The position numbers and the translations under genes are program-made. The notes beneath the pieces are model-generated. The model worked only from the letters and a program-made list of their open reading frames with translations, made no database searches and was not told the origin of the DNA. This document shows positions 18,184 to 27,229 of a stretch of 64,000 nucleotides of DNA, piece after piece (within the stretch, counting starts at the first letter, position 1; each line of letters opens with the position of its first letter). Where the stretch lies: positions 1,116,001 through 1,180,000 of the forward strand of contig CBDBJR010000002.1 in NCBI GenBank assembly GCA_965206445.1, given 5' to 3'. This stretch comes from CBDBJR01 sp965206445. GTDB lineage: Bacteria > Pseudomonadota > Gammaproteobacteria > Arenicellales > Poriferihabitantaceae.

Positions 18184-18975
18184 ATGCGCGAACTACTACC
18201 CCTTGCAACGCTGCCCGCCTTTGAGGCCACCGCACGCCACGAAAGCTTTACATTGGCGGCAAAGGAGCTGAATCTGAGCCAGGCGGCAATCAGCCGGTAA
18301 ATCAGACACCTTGATGGGTATCTCGGTGTCGATTTATTTAAACGCCGCCACCGCGCGATATTGCTTACTCGCAACAGCGAAGAATTATATCGCACAGTGG
18401 GCGTGGCGTTACACCTGATTAGCGACTCGGCTCGAAGCCTGCGCTCACAATATCACGGCTTATCTGTCAGTATAGCACTGATCTGGCATTTGTCCACTTC
18501 TGGCTGATGCCACGACTGGAACCGCCGCGAAATGCCAATCATGGCATTCCCATTTCAGTGATCGCTTCAGACGACGAAAGTGATTGCCTCAGTAACGAGG
18601 TGGATACCCCCATTCTCTACGGAACGGGGAACCGGGCTGGTTTTGAATCCCACTATTTGCTTGATGAGGAGATAGTTCCTGTCTGCAGTCACGACTATCT
18701 TGAGAAACTGGGACATATCGATACCCCAGAAGGCCTGTTAAAAGGCCAGCTTCTGCATGTAAAAGGTGGTCCGGTCACCTGGGTATCCTGGTACGAGTGG
18801 TTTGACAATCACCAGATGAATATCCCTCACGACCATCGCGGGATTGAATTCAACAGTCTGCCGTGGACAATACAGGCGCCTGTGCCGGCCGGGAGATCGC
18901 ACTGGGGTGGAAATACCTTGTGGATGATTTGCTGGCAAGTGGCGTGCTGGAGTTGAGCGTTATGCGTCAAAACCT
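18184..18975 (+). pseudogene. LysR-type transcriptional regulator (GcvA-like), inactivated
   Basis: It begins as a LysR HTH (LPAFEATARHESFTLAAKEL, SQAAISR) but hits an in-frame TAA at 18298-18300 in place of an expected Gln in the recognition helix, continuing as IRHLDGYLGVDLFKRR. The effector domain resumes in another frame from about 18490 (LLDEEIVPVCSHDYL, GGPVTWVSWYEW), then shifts again near 18885 (GREIALGWKYLVDDLLASGVL). One nonsense codon and at least two frameshifts make it non-functional. It is divergent from the Rieske oxygenase, presumably its former regulator. Confidence 0.85.
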
Positions 18976-19079
18976 TTTTCAAAAGAGATTAAGTTGTCTA
19001 TCTCGGAAAAGTAGATCAGGGTTTTGGTTCCAGCGATGGAATATGGTGCGAATCCAGAGATATCCTCTTCTTTCACTTT

Positions 19080-20033
19080 CTACCCCGTTATGTTTGTTTT
19101 TTTACTATGCTTGTGAGTCGTCATTATCCCTGACTTAGTTAATAGCTCACAAATATAATTTAAATCTTCAATAAATGCCGTGACGACAAGTGAATGGGAC
19201 CTTTGTTGGCGCATTGCCAGCATAATCTTGGCAGAATAATCCAGTTGATCGGGAAGTATGGCTTGTAGTTCACCACAATCAACCCATCTTTTTGCGAAAT
19301 GCTGCGGTAATATTCCCACATATTTACCGGACAGTATTGCCACGGCCTGGCCTTCAATATTGTCCGTTGTGGCCATAATATTAAGTGAACCCACACGATC
19401 CGCATCAAATTTTTTCAAGTATCCCACGGTGGAAAAGGCGTAGTGTTTGAGTGTGTCTTTTGAAATATCGATGCGATCAAACAATTCATGTGTTTTACTG
19501 CAATAAACACTTTGATGCTCAAGATATAAGGGTTTAAATTTCAAGCTTTCTATTTTTTGACTAAAGTAGCCGATAGATAAATCCAGTTGCCCGTCAAAAG
19601 TTGCCTGCATCAGATCAGCAGGAGTATGCGTCGTTACCCGAATGTCTACCTCGTTTTTACGCTCACTAAATTTCGCGATGGCCTTTGGTAGCGGAAAAGC
19701 ATCATCCGTGATCAAGCAATCTACCAGACCAATATTCAGCACTCCGGCAAGCCGACCTTTTAACTCTCCAGCGACCGAAGTTAAAGAATCCGCAGCTGTA
19801 AATAATCGTTTTGCTTGCTCATAAATAATTTTACCTTCATCGGTTAATTCAAATCCACGCCTTCCACGATTACACAGTCTGACGCCGATACGTGTTTCCA
19901 ATGAAGATAGGTAATTGCTGATTGATGAAACACTTAAATCCAATTCCGCCTGTGCGGGTGTAATACCACGGCACTTCGCAACAGCCATAAATATCTTTAG
20001 TAGGCGGAAATCAGAACCTGACAGGTTTTTCAT
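19080..20033 (-). CDS. LysR-family transcriptional regulator
   Basis: A 317-aa intact regulator. The N-terminal winged HTH (FRLLKIFMAVAKCRGITPAQAELDLSVSSISNYLSSLE) is followed by the linker helix and a periplasmic-binding-like effector domain (about residues 90-300). It is transcribed divergently from the PotD-like/nitrilase operon across a 154-bp A+T-rich region, the usual layout for a LysR activator of its neighbour. The inducer is unknown, perhaps a nitrile or the imported amine. Confidence 0.9.
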   Translation of the reverse strand: MKNLSGSDFRLLKIFMAVAKCRGITPAQAELDLSVSSISNYLSSLETRIGVRLCNRGRRGFELTDEGKIIYEQAKRLFTAADSLTSVAGELKGRLAGVLNIGLVDCLITDDAFPLPKAIAKFSERKNEVDIRVTTHTPADLMQATFDGQLDLSIGYFSQKIESLKFKPLYLEHQSVYCSKTHELFDRIDISKDTLKHYAFSTVGYLKKFDADRVGSLNIMATTDNIEGQAVAILSGKYVGILPQHFAKRWVDCGELQAILPDQLDYSAKIMLAMRQQRSHSLVVTAFIEDLNYICELLTKSGIMTTHKHSKKTNITG

Positions 20034-20187
20034 TTCTCTTTCTCATTAGACAGTTGGATGCAATTATACTTTTAATAATATAAAAGTAAACTTTGAAAGT
20101 TTTATATTTACCGTAGTAACTGGAAAGATTTATACTTTATAATTATGAAATTGTAAACTCTACAACAACAAATCGAGGAAATTCAAG
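20034..20187. promoter_or_regulatory. Divergent LysR-type control region
   Basis: A+T-rich spacer between the LysR gene and the transporter operon. It holds an inverted repeat tactttt-N8-aaaagta at about 20069-20090, and a TATAAT at 20138-20143 lacking a good -35, as expected for an activator-dependent promoter. A gagg-type ribosome site precedes the ATG at 20188. Confidence 0.55.
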
Positions 20188-21288
20188 ATGGCGAACTCAT
20201 TATCCAAAAATCGCCTTTCAAGGCGCTGGTTTATTAAAGCTTCAACTGTAACCGCGAGCGCTACGGCACTATCAGTTCCGTTTTTCAGCCGTAGCTGGGC
20301 AACAGAGCCGCTTAAGGTTGGCACTTATGGTGGGTATTTCCAAGAGGCTTTTGACAAGCATATTTTTCCGGACTTCACACAAGAAACGGGAATACAAATT
20401 GAGTCAATTGGCTTGCCGACCGGAGACGCCTGGTTGGTGCAACTACAGGCCGCGGCTCGCGCGAATCAGGCACCAGCCGACGTATCGATGATGGCTCAAG
20501 TCGCTCGACTAAAAGGGCATAAAGCCAAACTGTGGGCACCGCTTAACGAACGGGTAATATCAAATTTTAAGAATTTGCCAGATCGTTTTGTGCATCGATA
20601 TGACGATGGCTCGATAAGCGGTATTGGTGCGGTTGCCTGGTATATCACGCTGGTCACTAATACAGAAAAGTATCCGGTTTCTCCTACATCATGGAAAGCA
20701 TTATGGGATAAAAATAATAAAGATAAATTGGGGCTTCTAGCTCTAGCCACCAACTCTTTTTTGTGTGAAGTTACAGCAACAACCTGGTTTGGCGGTACGC
20801 AGATTCTTGATACTGAAGAAGGAATAACAAGGGTGCTAAGCAAGCTTGCAGAAGTAAAGCCGAATGTCCGTCTTTGGTATCGAGATGAAGGTCAGTTCCA
20901 GCAAGCGTTGGAAACTGGTGAGATACCGATGGGGCAGTATTACCATGACGTTACCGGGCTGGCAGCTTCTGAAGGTAAAGCCGTCCGATCTACCTTCCCG
21001 ATTGAGGGAGGTATTCTGGACTCGGGATCTTGGTGTGTATCTAAGGCGTCGAAACTGATTGAAGAATCGCAGGTATTTATTAATTATATGAGTCAGCCTG
21101 AGATACAAGCAAAACTCGCACGATTCGTCGGCACTGCTCCGGTGGTTGAGCGAGAACTTACAGATTTGACCGATGACGAATTCAATGCCGTTTCCAGTGA
21201 TATTGCCCCTATAGTTCCACGATACGACATGTATGATGAAAGGGCCGATTGGCTCAATCAAAAATGGTCAGAATTAATCACTGGATAA
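20188..21288 (+). CDS. ABC substrate-binding protein, spermidine/putrescine (PotD-like) family
   Basis: A 366-aa protein with a twin-arginine signal (SRRWFIKAST, cleavage near SWATE) and a type-1/8 binding fold: EPLKVGTYGGYFQEAFDKHI, FTQETGIQIESI, PTSWKALWD. Export through Tat suggests folding before export. It heads a compact operon with an ATPase, two permeases and a nitrilase. The ligand need not be a polyamine; the nitrilase suggests an organic nitrile or related compound (inference). Confidence 0.88.
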   Translation: MANSLSKNRLSRRWFIKASTVTASATALSVPFFSRSWATEPLKVGTYGGYFQEAFDKHIFPDFTQETGIQIESIGLPTGDAWLVQLQAAARANQAPADVSMMAQVARLKGHKAKLWAPLNERVISNFKNLPDRFVHRYDDGSISGIGAVAWYITLVTNTEKYPVSPTSWKALWDKNNKDKLGLLALATNSFLCEVTATTWFGGTQILDTEEGITRVLSKLAEVKPNVRLWYRDEGQFQQALETGEIPMGQYYHDVTGLAASEGKAVRSTFPIEGGILDSGSWCVSKASKLIEESQVFINYMSQPEIQAKLARFVGTAPVVERELTDLTDDEFNAVSSDIAPIVPRYDMYDERADWLNQKWSELITG

Positions 21289-21363
21289 ATATTTACAAAA
21301 GTTTCTGGGATAACTATACTCCCCAGCCGTTTATCTATCTGACATTGCGAAAAGGAATGGTTA

Positions 21364-22416
21364 GTGCCCAGTGTAGCTATCAGGAATTTATCAAAGTCTT
21401 TTGGTTCGTTTGTTGCCGTCGATAACGTTAGCATAGATATTCCTGATGGATCGTTTGTATGTTTGTTAGGTCCTTCAGGGTGTGGAAAGACGACGTTACT
21501 ACGATTGCTGGCAGGCTTGGAGCCCGGCTCTCATGGACAGGTCTTAGTTGGCGGTAAGAATCAATCCGGTATTCCCGCACACAAGCGCGGGTTTGGTATG
21601 GTGTTTCAATCACTCGCTTTATTCCCCCACCTCACTGTCGCCGAAAACGTTGCATACCCACTAAAAATTCGAGGTATTGATAAAACCACTCGAAACATGC
21701 GTGTTGCCGAACTGCTCAACTTGGTGAAACTGCCCGAAATTCAAGATCGGAAAATTCATCAGCTATCTGGTGGGCAAAGGCAACGGGTGGCTATTGCCAG
21801 AGGACTGGCAATCGAACCGAAATTATTTCTGCTTGATGAACCCTTATCAGCATTGGACGCCAAGCTACGGGCACATATGCAGGTGGAGCTCCGAGTTCTT
21901 CAAAAGAAACTTAACGTAACAACTATTGTGGTAACACACGACCAGCGAGAGGCGATGTCCATGGCAGATATAGTGATCGTGATGGACAAAGGGCGTGTGC
22001 TTCAATCCGGATCACCAATGGAAATATACCGGAACCCTGTTAATTCCTTTGTTGCTGACTTTATAGGGATGTCCAATTTATTGCCTTGTAGTCAAATTGG
22101 TAAGAACCAAATAGATGTTTTGGGGGCCGAGATCACCTTAGAGGAAACAGACACGATTAGCGGTGATGTGGTTGATTCTGGAATACTATCAGTAAGGCCG
22201 GAAGATATCACAATTTCACCTTTTCCCAAGGGAAACGAACTCCAGGGCACAGTCGTATTTATTCGTGACTTGGGCGCAAGCGTGGAGATTTTAGTTCAGT
22301 CTGGTGAGTTTGAAATTCTCTCTGCCTGTACACCTGACAATCGGCCTGAAATCGAAATAGGACGGCGGGTCGGCCTTCGATTGCAAACCGGTCGCTTGTC
22401 GGTAATGCAATCTTGA
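21364..22416 (+). CDS. ABC transporter ATP-binding protein, PotA type
   Basis: A 350-aa ATPase with GTG start. Walker A GPSGCGKTT, Q-loop VFQSLALFPHL, signature LSGGQRQRVAIARGLAI, Walker B LFLLDEPLSALDAKLR, and H-loop VTHDQREAMSMAD. The last about 100 residues form a TOBE regulatory domain (SVRPEDITISPFPKG). It energises the PotD-like importer. Its stop overlaps the TTG start of the next permease by 4 bp. Confidence 0.92.
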   Translation: MPSVAIRNLSKSFGSFVAVDNVSIDIPDGSFVCLLGPSGCGKTTLLRLLAGLEPGSHGQVLVGGKNQSGIPAHKRGFGMVFQSLALFPHLTVAENVAYPLKIRGIDKTTRNMRVAELLNLVKLPEIQDRKIHQLSGGQRQRVAIARGLAIEPKLFLLDEPLSALDAKLRAHMQVELRVLQKKLNVTTIVVTHDQREAMSMADIVIVMDKGRVLQSGSPMEIYRNPVNSFVADFIGMSNLLPCSQIGKNQIDVLGAEITLEETDTISGDVVDSGILSVRPEDITISPFPKGNELQGTVVFIRDLGASVEILVQSGEFEILSACTPDNRPEIEIGRRVGLRLQTGRLSVMQS

Positions 22417-23267
22417 GCGCACAGATACAAACTTTCTCTAAACGCTGGATAGCTTATTATCCTGCGGTTATGCTGGTTGTGTTTTTCCTGATGCCGTTTC
22501 TCATCATGCTCACAGTGAGTTTTTTTAGACGAGTGGAGGGTGCGTTTTTTGAACCAGCTTTTACCATATCTAATTACATACGATTTCTGTCTCCATTTTT
22601 CGGAAAAGTGCTCGTCACTTCGGTGAGTATTTCCGCTGCGGCTGCGGTAATTTCTATTGTCGTGGCACTTCCTTTCACATTTTTTATTAGTCGCATGGAC
22701 AAGCGTAAGCAGTCTATAATGTTAGTGCTGTTGTTGTCAGTGCTGTCCTTATCGGAAGTAATTATTGGTTTCTCGTGGTCGACCATGCTCTCTCAGACAG
22801 CCGGCATTGGAAACCTGTTTGTTGCACTTGGTATTACTGAAACTGCACAGGCTTATACGCCCGGTCTGACTGCCTTGCTTCTGGGGCTAAGCTACCTCGG
22901 TTTTCCTTACGCAGTGTTAATTATTTATCCTGGCGTATCGCAGCTGGATCCGGAATTACCGGAGGCTGCACAAACACTGGGAGCATCGCCTTTTCGCGGC
23001 TTTTTCAATGTCATTCTGCCTTTGATACGCAGGACAATCATGGGTGCACTAATTCTAGTATTTGTTTTTACATTAGGTGCATATTTGTTACCTCAATTGC
23101 TAGGCAGGCCAAATCACTGGACGCTGTCAGTGCATATTGCTGATCAGGCAATTTTTCATTCAAACATCCCCCTCGCGGCTGTAATGGCGATATTCCTGTT
23201 ACTTGTTTCACTGGCATTGGTAGGGCTGTCGCTCATAATGGAATCCGATAGGCGGACAGGATCATGA
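22413..23267 (+). CDS. ABC transporter permease, PotB type
   Basis: A 284-aa inner-membrane protein with TTG start in a TTGA overlap. About six TM helices are visible (YYPAVMLVVFFLMPFLIMLTV first), and the EAA loop ELPEAAQTLGASPFRGFFNVILP contacts the ATPase. It forms the pore with the following PotC-like protein, whose ATG overlaps its stop. Confidence 0.92.
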   Translation: MSAQIQTFSKRWIAYYPAVMLVVFFLMPFLIMLTVSFFRRVEGAFFEPAFTISNYIRFLSPFFGKVLVTSVSISAAAAVISIVVALPFTFFISRMDKRKQSIMLVLLLSVLSLSEVIIGFSWSTMLSQTAGIGNLFVALGITETAQAYTPGLTALLLGLSYLGFPYAVLIIYPGVSQLDPELPEAAQTLGASPFRGFFNVILPLIRRTIMGALILVFVFTLGAYLLPQLLGRPNHWTLSVHIADQAIFHSNIPLAAVMAIFLLLVSLALVGLSLIMESDRRTGS

Positions 23268-24070
23268 GCGCAATTTTTCGTGTTGCATTCATATCCGTTG
23301 TCATCGGTTTTCTTATCGCGCCAATTCTTGTGATTGGTGGAGTATCACTAAATCAACAAAAGCGATTGCTTTTTCCTCCGCAGGGCCTGTCTTTGAAATG
23401 GTACGGGGAGCTGTTTGTGCAAAGTGATTGGCTTAATGCGCTGTTAAATTCGGTGATTATTGCTATTAGCTCAGGGATCATAGCCGTATCGATTGCACTA
23501 CCCTTAGCGCTGTACGTTTGGTCCCGCAAAACTGTTTGGTCGAACTTGCTTTTCGGTTTGGGGTTAGCACCGTTTATGCTACCACCGGTAATATCTGCGC
23601 TGGGAATGATGGTATTTTGGATATCTGCCGGACTTTATGGGCATATGATTTCAACCATCATATCTCATGGTATTTTCCTGCTAACGTTGCCATTGGTAAC
23701 AATCTCTCTGGGCCTCAATTCCATTAATCGAGAACTAATCGAAGTGGCTTGGGTTATGGGAGCACGCAATCGAGTTGTTTTTTTCACAGTAATTTCACCG
23801 TTGATAAGGCCCTACATAATTTCCGGTTTTTGTTTTGCCGTTGTTCTCAGTTTAAACGAATACATAATTGCCTATATGGTCGCAGGGTTTACGGTAGAAA
23901 CGCTGCCAATCAAGTTCTTCAATTCTCTAAGATACGGGTATACCCCGGTAATGGCATCGGCCACTTTACTTTTCGTTTTAATCGCCACAGTAGTGTTTGG
24001 GTGTATTGCCCTTTATGGAGATCTGCCAAAGTTACTGGGTTCTCAGAACAGGACAAAAGATGACGTATAA
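23264..24070 (+). CDS. ABC transporter permease, PotC type
   Basis: A 268-aa second permease with ATGA overlap at its start. It has about six TM helices and the EAA loop ELIEVAWVMGARNRVVFFTVISP, ending with a short charged tail. It overlaps the nitrilase start by 11 bp, tying import and hydrolysis to one transcript. Confidence 0.92.
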   Translation: MSAIFRVAFISVVIGFLIAPILVIGGVSLNQQKRLLFPPQGLSLKWYGELFVQSDWLNALLNSVIIAISSGIIAVSIALPLALYVWSRKTVWSNLLFGLGLAPFMLPPVISALGMMVFWISAGLYGHMISTIISHGIFLLTLPLVTISLGLNSINRELIEVAWVMGARNRVVFFTVISPLIRPYIISGFCFAVVLSLNEYIIAYMVAGFTVETLPIKFFNSLRYGYTPVMASATLLFVLIATVVFGCIALYGDLPKLLGSQNRTKDDV

Positions 24071-25028
24071 AAAGCACGTTGCGATTGTACAAGAGCCCGC
24101 TTCGATCCTCGATCTTAATCTTGGTGTTGCCCGGGCAGTTGAATATATCAGGCAGGCCGCCAAGGAAGGGGCGCAGCTCGTGGTGTTTCCTGAAACATGG
24201 CTGACCGGATATCCTGCCTGGATTTTTGGTATGGCAGGTTGGAATGACTCTGAGGCGCGTCGTTGGTACAGCCGACTTTTGGAAGAGTGTCCTACAAGTG
24301 ATGATTCGGCTTTAGACCCAATTAGAAAAGCAGCTCGAGATACCGGAACTACGGTTTCTCTAGGCTTTAACGAAAGGCCACGCTCAACTTCCGGGTCGAT
24401 ATTCAACAGTATCTTGTTGATCGGTTCATCGGGAGAGACTTTAAATCTTCACCGTAAACTTACTCCAACTCATACTGAGCGGATTGTCTGGGCGCAGGGT
24501 GATGCATCGGGATTAAACGTCGTTGATTCACCGGTTGGTCGAATCGGTTCGCTGGTCTGCTGGGAGCACTGGCACCCGTTAATTCGTTACGCATTGCACA
24601 GTCAGGATGAGCAAATTCACGTAGCGTCCTGGCCAGACATGACGGACAGCCACGGTGTTGCATCACAAAGTTACGCATTTGAAGGGCGTTGTTACGTGAT
24701 TTCCTCAGCTCAATATCTTACAATTGATGGCGTTCCAGAAGCTATTCTGGAAGCTTACAAAATGGGTGTGGGCAGGGTGGAGGGGGCGGACCCTGTACTT
24801 TTCAGGGGAGGTAGCGGCATCGCACATCCCGATGGGTCGTGGCTTGCGCCTCAGGTATTTGATCAGGCGGGCCTGGTTCACGCAGAAATTGATCTCGCTA
24901 CGACTTTGCAATACAAACATGATCTCGATGTTGTTGGACATTATGCACGAGAAGACATATTTCAATTGTCGGTCGATCGAAGTGCTCGGAGCTGTGTGAT
25001 TTGGGAGGGTTTGCCGGTGCGGCCCTGA
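24060..25028 (+). CDS. Nitrilase (carbon-nitrogen hydrolase family), C-terminus ends in rRNA-derived DNA
   Basis: A 322-aa enzyme with the full nitrilase triad: Glu in FPETWLTGYP (about residue 44), Lys in HRKLTPTH (about 130) and Cys in VCWEHW (about 164). The W-E-H-W block after the Cys is typical of true nitrilases rather than amidases. It converts nitriles to acids plus ammonia, probably acting on the compound imported by the PotDABC-type genes it overlaps. The ATG lies inside the permease end. The last codons, including the TGA, fall in sequence matching 16S rRNA (ccctg-tagtccacgc), so the original C-terminus was probably replaced. Confidence 0.9.
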   Translation: MTYKKHVAIVQEPASILDLNLGVARAVEYIRQAAKEGAQLVVFPETWLTGYPAWIFGMAGWNDSEARRWYSRLLEECPTSDDSALDPIRKAARDTGTTVSLGFNERPRSTSGSIFNSILLIGSSGETLNLHRKLTPTHTERIVWAQGDASGLNVVDSPVGRIGSLVCWEHWHPLIRYALHSQDEQIHVASWPDMTDSHGVASQSYAFEGRCYVISSAQYLTIDGVPEAILEAYKMGVGRVEGADPVLFRGGSGIAHPDGSWLAPQVFDQAGLVHAEIDLATTLQYKHDLDVVGHYAREDIFQLSVDRSARSCVIWEGLPVRP

Positions 25029-25240
25029 TAGTCCACGCTGTAAACGATGTCTACCAGCCGTTGCGGGTTTATCCCTTAAGTGGCGAAGTTAATGCGATAA
25101 TGTAGACCGCCTGGGGAGTACGGCTACAAGACTAAAACTCAAAGGAATTGACGGAACCCGCAAGCGGTAGAGCATGTGGTTTAATTCGATGCAACGCGAA
25201 AAACCTGTGCCCCGGTATGGTTTATGACTGGCATGATTTG
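25022..25240 (+). pseudogene. 16S rRNA fragment with internal deletion
   Basis: About 25022-25208 matches the local 16S gene at 29262-29449: tagtccacgc-gtaaacgatg, gtagaccgcctggggagtac, aaactcaaaggaattgacgg, catgtggtttaattcgatgc. There are scattered substitutions and small indels. At about 25209-25235 it jumps to text resembling the 16S 3' end (cggtatggtttatgactgg versus 29948 on), skipping roughly 500 bp. It is a decayed piece on the same strand as the real operon and directly abuts the nitrilase. Confidence 0.88.
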
Positions 25241-25585
25241 GGCATATTTTTGAAATATGAGGAAAAAATCAGTATGCGCCGTGTTTTCCATCTGTATCTG
25301 ATCGTATGACGGTCTCGGGCCGAGCCCGGCTGTGGTGCCCATTGCTACCCGCATATTCAAACCCATGCCGGCATCCGTGCCGAAATTATGGGTGCGCCGG
25401 TTTATCGCACGGAGCCGGTAATCTCCGACCCAACGGCCCGAGGCGGTTTTTTTGCGCCCCCGACGGCCAAATCTACTGATTGACGATATTTTGGCGTTTG
25501 AATATCAAAAATATTGGACCCATACACAAGTCCGGACGGATTTGCTTGTCGAGCCTGCCCGGTAACCCCCGAAAGGCGGCCATAG
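25241..25585 (+). other. Intergenic region after 16S fragment, possible coding relic
   Basis: No intact gene. A short stretch ending at 25482 reads THAGIRAEIMGAPVYRTEPV in one frame, which looks protein-like, but I cannot assign it to a family. A ribosome-site-like aggcgg precedes the next ATG at 25586. Confidence 0.3.
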
Positions 25586-27229
25586 ATGTACGACCTCAAC
25601 CTGACAGATAGCTATGTCCCGGCCCAGGCCGATGGTACGCTCGTGGACCTCGCGGTTGGCGACCTGCTCCGGAAGCAGGCGCAAGGGTTGCCAGATAATG
25701 TGGTGGTCACGGCCGTGGCGACCAACGGCGACCTCGGTCAGTCCTGGACCCATACTCAGCTCCTGGCTGAAGCTGAACGGCTTGCGCTGTCGTTGACCAC
25801 TCGATTCGGGCTCGGTGAACGGGTGGTGGTGTGGGCGCCGAACACGCCGCGCTGGTTGCTCATGGAGTACGCGTGTGCCTTGGCTGGCCTGGTGCTCGTT
25901 ACTGCCAATCCATCATTCCAGGCGGGTGAGCTTCGCTATGTGCTCGAGCAGTCGTCGTCGGTGGCACTGTTCAACGTGGCGAATCATCGGGGCAATCCGA
26001 TGGCGGAGATCGCGCGCGAAGCCACCGAGGGCATCAGCAGGATTCGGGCTGTCGTTGATCTGGACGATGATGGTCAGCTGTATGCGACCGGACTGAGGGC
26101 AGCCGAGTTGCCGGTCGTCGTGCCGGGCAACGCAGCCCAGATCCAATACACCTCAGGTACTACGGATTTCCCGAAAGGCGTGGTGCTGTCGCATCACAGC
26201 CTGGTGAACAACGCCCGACTCTTCGCTGACCGGGCGCTGATCAATCAGCGCTCCGTCTACGCGAACTTCATGCCGTTGTTCCACACCGCGGGTTGTGCCA
26301 CCGGGGTGCTGGGAAGCCTGCAGGCTGGTTGTCGAATGCTCCTTATCGAGCAGTTTGATGCTGACGCGCTGGCGCTACGGATCGAAACCGAAGGCGTCAC
26401 GAATTTCTTCGCAGTGCCGACTATCCTGATCGCGCTGCTCGAATCGCTCGAACAGCGACCCCGCAACGTCGACTCTCTCGTAGCGATCACGACCGGTGGT
26501 GCACCAGTGTCATCGGAACTGGTTGAGCGGGTCCGCTCGATGCTTGGCTGTCATCTGCTCGCAGCGTTCGGGCAGACCGAGGCTTCGCCGATGATCACTC
26601 TCAATCACGCTGACGCACCCGCTGAACACATCGCATCGAGCGCTGGTCAGCCGCTACCGCTCACCGAGGTGTCGATTCGCACGGCGCGCGAAGACGGCGC
26701 CGCGGGGTTGTCGACCACGGTGGTCCCGGTTGGGGTCGTCGGCGAGATTTTTGCCCGCGGCTACGGCGTCATGATCGGCTACAACGACAACCCCGAAGCG
26801 ACGGCTGTGGCGATTGACGACGAGGGCTGGCTGCACACGGGCGATCTGGGAACGCTTGATGAGCACGGCTTCTTGCGCATCACCGGTCGAGTGAAGGATA
26901 TGATCATCCGAGGTGGCGAGAATCACTTCCCGGCCGAGATCGAGAACGCATTGCTAGCGCATTCGACCGTCGCCGAAGTGGCCGTCGTCGGTCTTCCCGA
27001 TTCTAAGTGGGGTGAGGTCATCGGCGCGTTCGTGCGTACTGTCGACAACCTGCCGATGGATGTTGATGTCTTGCGGGCGCACTGCCGTGATGTCCTGTCA
27101 CCACAGAAGACACCGACGGTGTGGGATCAGCTCAAGGAGTTCCCGCTTACGGGCTCGGCCAAGATCCGGAAGTTCGCGATCCGCGACGAATACCTCAGCC
27201 GAAAGACTGCCACCGGAGGGGGCAACTGA
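25586..27229 (+). CDS. AMP-dependent acyl-CoA synthetase/ligase
   Basis: A 547-aa adenylate-forming enzyme. Core motifs are A3 YTSGTTDFPKG (the usual Gly after TT is Asp here), A5 FGQTEAS, A7 GWLHTGDLG, A8 GRVKDMIIRGGENHFPAEIE and the A10 lysine in GSAKIRKF. It activates a carboxylic acid to its CoA thioester via an acyl-AMP. The stop overlaps the start of an enoyl-CoA hydratase gene by 1 bp, indicating one catabolic unit. The gene is visibly richer in G+C than the nitrilase operon just upstream, consistent with separate acquisition. Confidence 0.9.
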   Translation: MYDLNLTDSYVPAQADGTLVDLAVGDLLRKQAQGLPDNVVVTAVATNGDLGQSWTHTQLLAEAERLALSLTTRFGLGERVVVWAPNTPRWLLMEYACALAGLVLVTANPSFQAGELRYVLEQSSSVALFNVANHRGNPMAEIAREATEGISRIRAVVDLDDDGQLYATGLRAAELPVVVPGNAAQIQYTSGTTDFPKGVVLSHHSLVNNARLFADRALINQRSVYANFMPLFHTAGCATGVLGSLQAGCRMLLIEQFDADALALRIETEGVTNFFAVPTILIALLESLEQRPRNVDSLVAITTGGAPVSSELVERVRSMLGCHLLAAFGQTEASPMITLNHADAPAEHIASSAGQPLPLTEVSIRTAREDGAAGLSTTVVPVGVVGEIFARGYGVMIGYNDNPEATAVAIDDEGWLHTGDLGTLDEHGFLRITGRVKDMIIRGGENHFPAEIENALLAHSTVAEVAVVGLPDSKWGEVIGAFVRTVDNLPMDVDVLRAHCRDVLSPQKTPTVWDQLKEFPLTGSAKIRKFAIRDEYLSRKTATGGGN

